A stretch of 64,000 bases of DNA, from contig KN834754.1 of assembly GCA_000827265.1 (NCBI GenBank), forward strand, positions 16,831 to 80,830. Direction: 5' to 3'. The position numbers and the translations under genes are program-made. Position 1 is the first letter of the stretch; each line of letters opens with the position of its first letter. Positions 56,671 to 64,000 of the stretch are shown here, piece by piece. A model generated the notes under the pieces. The model had not been told where the DNA came from and searched no databases. It saw only the letters and a program-made list of their open reading frames with translations. This stretch comes from Collybiopsis luxurians FD-317 M1. Its lineage: Eukaryota > Basidiomycota > Agaricomycetes > Agaricales > Omphalotaceae.

Positions 56671-57025
56671 ATAATTACTTGTAATACCATTTTCTAACAA
56701 GGGATCAACTTTGCGACTGTGAGAACTTTGAATTTCGTCCAAGCGCCCTCGAGCGCCGCTTTGGAACTTTGTCCTTCTCCAGCTTGAGCTCGTTCCTTCT
56801 CCATCTCTCCTTCCAAAAAGTACCCTGGGCTCATTGGTCTTTTGCTTTACTAAGTTATACTCTATTCTGTTGTCGCTGTTACTGGTAAGTCTTCTTTCTC
56901 CTTCACCTCTCTTTTTTTCTAGCCCGAAACCAACCGTTTACTTGGCTCTACAGCTAGATTTATTGGCGACCTAATCCAACTTTTTCTGCTGATTTGAGAC
57001 TGAAAGGCTCTCAAACATCCCTTAA
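56671..57025. promoter_or_regulatory. Intergenic region and 5' leader of transporter gene
   Basis: No gene. Pyrimidine-rich sequence near 56,890-56,930 follows a GTAAGT at about 56,885, so a leader intron is possible. Confidence 0.35.
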
Positions 57026-58643
57026 ATGTATCATCGACCACAGACCACTGCCCGAGCCTCCATTTCCTCCAATGGTTCACTCTCCGGGTCAAACATTCCG
57101 ACTGCCCGCATATCCCCTTCGCCCCGACTACCTCCCCTGTTACCGCCTACGCCAGTCTCTTATCCTACCAAAGGTACTCTGCCCGTAACCACTCCCCTGC
57201 ATGAAAGCGTTTCACCCTCTGTCTGTGGGATGCCATTGAAATATGTTTCGTGCGTCCCCATTTTATCTAGACCTTTTCCTCAGTCCTTATTTTTTGCTTT
57301 CTAGTCTTGTCACTCTCGCTGTACAGAACGCAGCGTTATCAATAGTCATGCATTATTCTCGTGTCTCAATTCCCCCATCCCTCGCGTATTCACCTGCCTC
57401 CGCCGTTCTGCTTAACGAGCTACTGAAAGGGTCAATATCTTTTGTGATTGCCTTGTCCAGGACACGCCAAGTCACAGACATCTCATGGCGTAGAATGACA
57501 TTCTGGGAGATTCTGTGTTCACTTCCTTATCCCGGTAGCGCTCCTTTTTGGACCCTGTGTGGGGAAATTTTCAGCCCAGACTGCTGGAAGCTTTCGATTC
57601 CCGCCATTCTATACGTGATTCAAAACTCGCTCCAGTTCGTGGCTATCAGTAATCTACCTGTTGCTTCGTTTCAGGTGACGTACCAAATGAAAATCCTAAC
57701 GACCGCTGCCTTTTCCGTTGCTCTTCTTCGCAAGAAGTTGAGCACCACAAAGTGGCTGTCACTGTTCTTTCTGGCCATCGGAGTTGGCATTGTGCAAATT
57801 CAGACGTCTTTCGTCTCTGCTCCCAAGAACCAGTCTGTTGGAAGTGCCCATGATTCCGCACCGCTCCATATCCACGTCATGAGTCCATTGAAGGGCTTTG
57901 GTGCAGTGACTGCTGCTTGTTTTACATCAGGCCTGGCGGGAGTCTACTTTGAAATGGTACTCAAACATTCTAAAGCCGATCTCTGGGTGCGGAATGTGCA
58001 GCTGTCCCTATTTTCGCTCATTCCAGCTCTCCTGCCCATTCTTTACACATCGAATCCCACCTCCGCCGGTTTCTTCGCTGGCCTCCTCAGAAATTTTGGG
58101 ATGTGGGCATGGGCCACCGTTGCGATACAAGTGTTTGGTGGTTTGGTAACTGCAGTGGTGATCAAGTACTCGGACAATATCCTGAAAGGCTTTGCAACCA
58201 GTCTTTCAATTGTACTCTCATTCCTGGCATCTGTAGTTCTCTTCGACTTCCGCATCACTCCTTCCTTCATAATCGGGGCGTCAACGGTGCTTTGCGCGAC
58301 TTGGATGTACAACCAACCTCCAGGCAAAGAGCCGCTCGTGTCGATTGTTCTAAATGGGCAATCTGCGAACAAAGCCCCTTTTACACCCGTCGACTCGAAG
58401 GAGCCTATCATTGGGGAATTTCCGCGGAAGAAATCTTCGCCTTTTGGTAGTCCCCGCGGTCTCGCGTCTGCTCTTGGACTGGGCGGCGCTTCTGGGGAGC
58501 CGACCAAGATGTTGGACACGGCACGATACAATCAGGCGCCGTATGGATCACCGTTCCCTTCTCGGCCACCGTCGCGAGTGCCTTCACGAACGCCGACTCC
58601 TCAACCTCCTCGATTGAGCCTGGGTTCCGAGGGTAGCTCATGA
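57026..58643 (+). CDS. Nucleotide-sugar transporter, UDP-galactose type
   Basis: Two exons (57026-57249, 57305-58643) join across a 55-bp GT-AG intron to about 520 residues. After a Ser/Pro-rich cytosolic N-terminus comes a multi-helix carrier of the SLC35A/Gms1 family. Typical blocks are VTYQMKILTTAAFSVALLRK, the segment ending KWLSLFFLAIGVGIVQIQ, TSGLAGVYFEMVLKHSKADLW and GLVTAVVIKYSDNILKGFAT. These proteins exchange UDP-galactose (or a related sugar nucleotide) for UMP across the Golgi membrane. The C-terminal 110 residues are a Ser/Pro-rich tail (PPSRVPSRTPTPQPP), longer than in yeast relatives. The exact substrate cannot be told from sequence. Confidence 0.9.
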
Positions 58644-59070
58644 CAGGAAAAGCAATTACAGACGATTGCACCACGGATTATCCACTTATCTAACGACTCC
58701 AGACGAAGCTCCATTCCTCCTTTCTTTTTCGTTTCCTACTCTTTGTTCTGAGCTCTGTGTTTACATTAATCACTGGTTACAATTCTATACCCTCCACAAT
58801 CCTGTTCGTTGCACATAGAGCTTTTTGCACAGACATTTCTCAATGGCAAAGGAGTATATATTGGTAGTAGCGCGTAGTTTTTAACCCAAGATTGTCGAAC
58901 CGAAAAAAAAGTGTGAAGCGAGTTCCCCCTGTAACGACACCAAAATAGGAAATATTCCCACTGTGGATACATCAGCGACTGACGGTTTTGCATCTTTCAA
59001 GTTTACACCCTTTTTCCTTCAGACGGTCTGCAACAGTACTTTGTACTCGGACCTTTCCTTTCCTTTCATT
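58644..59070. other. Intergenic region before chitin synthase
   Basis: Holds the transporter 3' end and the chitin synthase promoter. CT-rich tracts occur at 58,710-58,740 and 59,050-59,070. Confidence 0.4.
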
Positions 59071-62000
59071 ATGGCCCTTCGTTTTCAGTCTAATGTCGAC
59101 TTTACTGACATTCCAATTCCTACCGCGACCCGTCCTAATCCCCCGTCTTCTGGTGCTACCATTCGTCGTGCAAAGACTCTAACTCGCCCAGAACGATCCG
59201 TCGCTCCAGTTCCCCTTATAAAATCCCATCCCGCTCAAGGGCCCTCATCCGACTCGGAATATACTGGATCAGAAGTATGGCGGTTGACTTCTGTCGTCGC
59301 TACCTTTTGGGCTCCAGATTTCCTTCTGAGCTCACTGGGTGGCCTCAAAGACAAAAACGTTCGACAGGCTTGGAGGGAGAAAATGACGCTTTGTATCATC
59401 ATTCTGTTGCTGTGTGGATGTGTGGGGTTTTTCACCGTCGGGACCCAGAGGGTTCTGTGCCCTCAGGATGCCAAGTCTGAGACACAATTTATCCGTTTAG
59501 ATTCGACTCCGGGCACTCTAGGCGTTTTGGGTCATGTCTTTAACGTCTCCTCTGCCTCATCCGACAAGGTCAACTTCCTACAGCTTGCACAGGCCTCTTC
59601 TGGTCAGGACATCACCCAGTTTTTCAACAGGGATGCTTCCGATTTCACGGCGTGTTCTGGCCTTTCTTTCCGTGTCGCCTTAGATGCTCCTTGTTCGACA
59701 ACCAATCCTTGTACCCTGGGCAATATCAATTCTTCTTCTACCTTTAGCAATCTTGGAATGAAGGATACCGGTGACATCGTCGGTTACTCCTGGGAACAAG
59801 TCACCGCCCTTCAAAATTACTTTGTCATTGACGGCGCCGTTCTGAATATGGCGACCTACATGAATCTACACCCTACTCCTGTTCCCACCGACAACGTAGA
59901 CACCGCCTTACGCACACTGCTGCAAGGGTCAACATCAGTGCGTGGTCGAGACGGTACCCGCCTATTTTACAGTCGTACGGACTTGCGATCAGCAGTTCCA
60001 TGCCTCAAGGAGCGTTATTACGCTGGCAATATCGACAAAATTTCGCCAGGATGCTTTGCCTCCCAATTGATTCTCTACGCCGGCCTCATTGTCATTCTCA
60101 GCCTTGTCCTCATTCGTTTCCTCATGGCCTGCATCTTCAGCTGGTTCTTGTCCGGTCGTCTGGCCGGCGCTCCCGACAGTGATTCTCTCAATCGGAATGC
60201 CATTAGCCCTGCCGTCATGCCAGAAGGGGCCAATGTTTCTGTTGATAACAGAAATGGTACAGCTCCCTGGGCAGCCCCCGGCGGTGGAGCGAGAAAACTT
60301 GCGAAAAAAGACTACAGCAAATCTGACCCTTCGTTCGGTTCATCCACCACTCTCACCAACTCCTCTTCGGATGGCTCGGTTGCTCCAGTCATGAGTCTAG
60401 CTTCGATAGGCAAAGAGCTTTTCGCCGTCTGTCTGGTTACTTGTTATTCCGAAGGCGAGGATTCGCTACGAACCACCCTCGACTCCATATCACGTACAAC
60501 CTATAGCGATTCCAGGAAGCTTCTGTTCGTCGTTGCTGATGGAATGATCACTGGCGCAGGAGAGAAGAGGAGTACTCCAGATACATGTGTCAGTTTACTG
60601 GAGGCAGACCCCCGCTTCGGGAACCCTATTCCTATGATGTATGAAGCTGTCGGATCTGGAGACAAGGCGGTTAATAGAGCGATGGTGTACGCCGGGCACT
60701 ACAGTAAGTCATATAGTTGTGTTCGCTATTGCCCCTGTTTATCAGTTTTGTCATTCAGCTGTTGCGGGTCGACGTACACCTACCGTTATCATCGTAAAAT
60801 GTGGAACAGAAGCCGAAGCAGCTGCTGGGAAAAAAGCTGGAAATCGAGGCAAACGCGACAGCCAGCTCATTTTGATGAACTTTTTCTCTCGAGTCACCTA
60901 CAACGACCGTATGACACCACTGGATTTCGACCTGTTCCGTAAAATCCACGCCCTTATGGGAGTGACGCCAGACTTCTTTGAGGTGGTTCTTATGGTATGT
61001 GGTTGTCTGTGTTGTCTATTTTGGTCCTAATTCTTAATTTCGATAGGTTGATGCTGACACGAAAGTCTTTCCTGAATCCCTTGGCTCTTTGGTCAATTGT
61101 ATGCACCACGATCAAATGATCATGGGCTGTTGTGGTGAAACTCGTATTGCTAATAAACGCCAGAGTTGGGTCACAGCCATCCAGGTGTTTGAATATTTCA
61201 TCTCGCATCAAATGGCCAAAGCCTTCGAAGCAGCATTCGGAGGTGTCACTTGTCTTCCCGGTTGCTTCTCTATGTTTCGATTGAAGGCAAGAAAATCGAG
61301 CGGGGATGACTGGGTTCCGCTGATCATCAAACCTGAGATAGTGAAGGAGTATAGCCAGAACGAAGTAACCACCCTCCATCAGAAGAATCTACTTCTCCTT
61401 GGGGAAGATCGATTCTTGACTACTATCCTCCTTCGAACATTCCCTAATCGCAAAATGATGTACCTTCCGCAAGCACGTTGCAGAACTGTTGTTCCCGACA
61501 CTTTCAAGATGCTCTTATCTCAGCGTCGACGGTGGATTAACTCTACAGTCCACAACTTGATGGAACTTGTCCTGGTCCGCGATTTGTGTGGGACCTTCTG
61601 TTTCAGCATGCAGTTCGTTGTGTTCATGGATCTTCTTGGCACTGTTGTGCTACCTATTGCCATTTCGCTCACGTATACGTTAATCGCGGGAATGGCTATC
61701 GATCCCCCAACGACATTCGAAGAAGCCATTCCGCTAATCCTTCTTGTCTCGGTGCTGGGTCTTCCCGGTGTTCTTATTCTGATCACGACCGGAAAAGTTG
61801 TCTACTGCTTCTGGATGCTGATTTATCTTGCTGCTTTACCTGTGTGGAATTTCATATTGCCACTCTACGCGTTCTGGCACTTTGACGACTTCACATGGGG
61901 AGAAACGAGGTAAGTTGCCAGTGTTTGTCAACAATACTGATGTCTTAATGCCTTTGTTCAGGAAAGTAGAAGGAGAGCTGAAACAGGTTGATCATAGTGG

Positions 62001-62625
62001 TGGGGGCAAAAAAGTAAACAGTCTAACGGTGCCGTTACGGAGATGGGAAGATTGGGAACGGTCGCGACTTCGCAAGCTTCGTCGTGAAGAGCGAAGACGC
62101 AAAGACTTTGAACGCGCGCATCCTGCTGGATACATTCCTGGCGAGGACGATTTACTCAGTGTGCGGGATGCACGCAGTCAGTACGATGGGTCAGATGCGT
62201 ACTCAATCACTTCTTCAGAAGACGATCATTGGGGTATGCAGATTGGCGGCTACAACGAAAACAGTTCACAGTATCCTGCTCCTCCCGTCGGACTCATCAT
62301 GCCAGAAGATCGTGCGTTAGAGTCTGCCAAAACCGTCGACGCCAGCGAGCTTGAAGCTATGTTAGAGTCTGGCTTTGATGACCGGGAAAGGGATCGACCA
62401 TCACATAATGCCCCAGCTTATACCCCGCGCTTCCAACTCTCGGATAATGCCTCCTCGACGCAGCTTGTCTCCCGAAATGACGGTTATGCGCCTTTGACAC
62501 GATCAACATCCCCCACCAATGTCATATCACCTACTTCTCCATTATTCGATGCATCACGGGCTGGCTCTGGAGGTGCACAACGTTACGGCCCTTTGGGTCC
62601 CCTCGACCCCGCCACGAGATTTTGA
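59071..62625 (+). CDS. Chitin synthase, class IV (CHS3-like)
   Basis: Exons 59071-60703, 60759-60994, 61047-61909 and 61962-62625 give 1,131 residues in frame. An in-frame ATG at 58963 is possible, but MALRFQSN at 59071 is the better start. N-terminal membrane segments ([20 protein letters not shown]) precede a cytochrome-b5-like region ([16 protein letters not shown]), then the glycosyltransferase core. Catalytic motifs are [13 protein letters not shown] (D-x-D), [26 protein letters not shown] and [13 protein letters not shown]. Further membrane helices and a Ser/Asp-rich tail follow. There is no myosin motor, so class IV rather than V. It polymerises UDP-GlcNAc into wall chitin at the plasma membrane. 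Confidence 0.95.
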
Positions 62626-63079
62626 AGGAGAACGGATGGACGGACTGTTCAGTATTTTTTTGCCGCGCTAGTTTATCGTCGCTTTGTGTTTGCTGTTATA
62701 CCCTTGGCACTACAAACCCGCTCGCTTCCCTCTTCTCTTTGGCCGTGGATCGTTTGGTTTCTGAAACCTGTTATAGAGTCTGATTTAATCCTGTTTCTCC
62801 CGTCTTATAGCATTTTTGTTGGGTTGCATAGCTAAAGTCTTTCCCTCGTCGTACGCGATTGCACTTCCTACTTATATGAATATAGTACCAGAAATTTTTT
62901 GCCCTGAAAGTAGGATACATTGTCAACGTTTGCAAGGATTTCTAAGGTCAAAGCTGTACATACTTAGATGGGTCCGAAGATATCTCCTAATCGAGTAAGT
63001 ACTTGAATATTAAGCGCTCTCTGAATGTCGAAGCTGGTCTGCTCTTCCATCTCGCTCAACAGATATAGCTTGGTTTCCA
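62626..63079. other. Intergenic region, no gene seen
   Basis: Chitin synthase 3' end and upstream region of the next gene. It contains T-rich sequence and no convincing ORF. Confidence 0.5.
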
Positions 63080-64000
63080 ATGTGGCCACAGCTTCTTAGT
63101 GATCAACTTTTGGACGGTAAGAACACAATTCCAAGTTATTAGCTTACCTTGATGGCAAAGGTCTTGCTTCGACAGAACTCGTTCAAACTGTGCTCACAAC
63201 TCATCCATCGTTGACAATCATCCTGTTATCCTCTCTTGGCTCTCGAATTCATGCATCCGCAATACGAGTACTATTTTCACACCTAGTCATCGCAGATGAC
63301 TCCTGTCTTTTCGTGCACCATGAACGCTTTCAAAGGTCCCTCGTCTATCCTTTAATCACCAATCCAAACCGATATTCTCCCAACGTGAAGACTCTGACCA
63401 TTACGATTCCCATCTTGCCTGAAAATCTCGAGCAACCTGACGACACGCAAGGTCTTGACGCTCTCAGGCCTCTTACAGCCAATGACCTCTCACTTCTTCT
63501 GCAATGCTGTCCTAATCTTGAAAGATTATGCTGGGAAAGCTCGTTACGCCCTCCTGATGGATTGTGCGAGGTCGGTCTTCGTAATATTCTCATTTGGCAG
63601 ATGACAAACTTGAGTTTATTCTAGCAATTATGCTCCTTCAATATTCGGTTGAAGCACTTTCTATACAGGCCTCGTCTTCCCAAAACTAGTTCAAGGCGTA
63701 TTGCATTAATAAAATGGGATGCGTCGTCTCTCCCTCTCCTCAGCAGTCTTCCAATTACTACAATATCTTTATCTGGCCTCTCACAAGCGGGGACAAGAGC
63801 TCTCGTTTGGATGCTCAGAAGCCTAGGACAAGATAGTGTTCTGGAGAACCTGACGATCGATCTAATGTGGTTCGATGAAAGTCTTTGCGAAGCAATAGCA
63901 GCCTCAGGAAGGAAGATTCGCCGACTACACTTAAGCTCGAATGGAACCAAATTGAACGATAATGGTTTAATTTCGATTTTGGAGTCATGCGACGGTATAG
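63080..64000 (+). CDS. Leucine-rich-repeat/F-box-like protein, 3' truncated
   Basis: Exon 1 is 63080-63116 (MWPQLLSDQLLD). A 44-bp intron follows, then exon 2 from 63161 (LASTELVQTVLTTHPSLTIIL). Another intron ends near 63,624, and a third exon runs off the window. Leucine-rich repeats are seen in VKTLTITIPIL, NDLSLLLQCCPNLERLCW, LENLTIDLMWF, KIRRLHLSSNGTKLNDNGL. Proteins of this build are common in agaricomycetes, usually F-box-type adaptors of unknown target, but I see no clear F-box motif here. Confidence 0.65.

Noticed and set aside
58963..59070. Upstream ATG as start of the chitin synthase
   Set aside because: It is in frame, but the 36 added residues look like translated leader, and MALRFQSN at 59071 follows a pyrimidine-rich leader with A at -3 (TCATTATGG).

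Overview
The window comes from a filamentous basidiomycete, almost certainly an agaricomycete. The evidence is the very short introns (about 44-60 bp) in every host gene, a class IV chitin synthase without a myosin motor, a KDZ-type DNA transposon carrying a TET/JBP dioxygenase, and Ty3/Gypsy elements of basidiomycete type. It divides sharply in two. Positions 1 to about 48,520 are a CpG-poor nest of transposable elements. Positions 48,520-64,000 are gene-dense, CpG-normal host chromosome with five genes, all on the + strand.

Repeat half, left to right. (1) 331 to about 14,011 is a decayed Ty3/Gypsy element (gag, protease, a long spacer, RT, integrase, downstream ORFs). Its RNase H region is deleted and its frame is broken almost only by TGA codons. 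An intact Tc1/mariner element (5575-6986) sits in the spacer with perfect 29-bp inverted ends and a TA duplication. (2) 14,964-25,997 is an old degraded region with relics of a ubiquitin-protease-like gene, two copies of an unidentified gene, minisatellites and a TAG microsatellite. It resumes at 44,736. (3) 26,006-36,565 is a complete-looking KDZ element: long terminal inverted repeats, an 8-bp target duplication (CAGATAAA), a KDZ transposase on the minus strand, a TET/JBP-like 2-oxoglutarate dioxygenase, a gene with an RNase H1 N-terminal-like domain, and a fourth gene of unknown function. (4) 36,571-44,727 is a chromodomain Ty3/Gypsy element (chromovirus) with 501-bp LTRs. It landed inside the KDZ element's right target duplication and carries an extra, intact, antisense three-exon gene with a zinc-cluster motif. 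(5) 44,974-48,517 is bounded by 36-bp inverted repeats with a TA duplication. It holds a decayed Tc1 transposase (minus strand) and relics of a possible Ulp1-like peptidase.

The unifying signal is CpG to TpG/CpA decay. The in-frame stops of both Gypsy elements are 27 TGA codons, mostly where Arg (CGA) is expected, and one TAG. Sixteen of the 17 positions at which the chromovirus LTRs differ are CpG-derived transitions. The KDZ terminal repeats differ by one C/T at a CpG over 81 bp. This points to cytosine methylation of the repeats in a genome where the KDZ cargo belongs to the 5-methylcytosine oxidase family.

Host half: a Ser/Pro-rich nuclear-looking protein (49,212-50,147); a large GHKL-ATPase protein of the sacsin/DUF3684 type ending in a metallopeptidase-like HExxHx5H motif (50,357-56,670); a UDP-galactose-type nucleotide-sugar transporter (57,026-58,643); a class IV chitin synthase (59,071-62,625); and a leucine-rich/F-box-like protein cut by the window end (63,080-64,000). 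The transporter and the chitin synthase could both serve glycan and wall synthesis, but nothing here shows co-regulation. No tRNA, rRNA or CRISPR array was seen.
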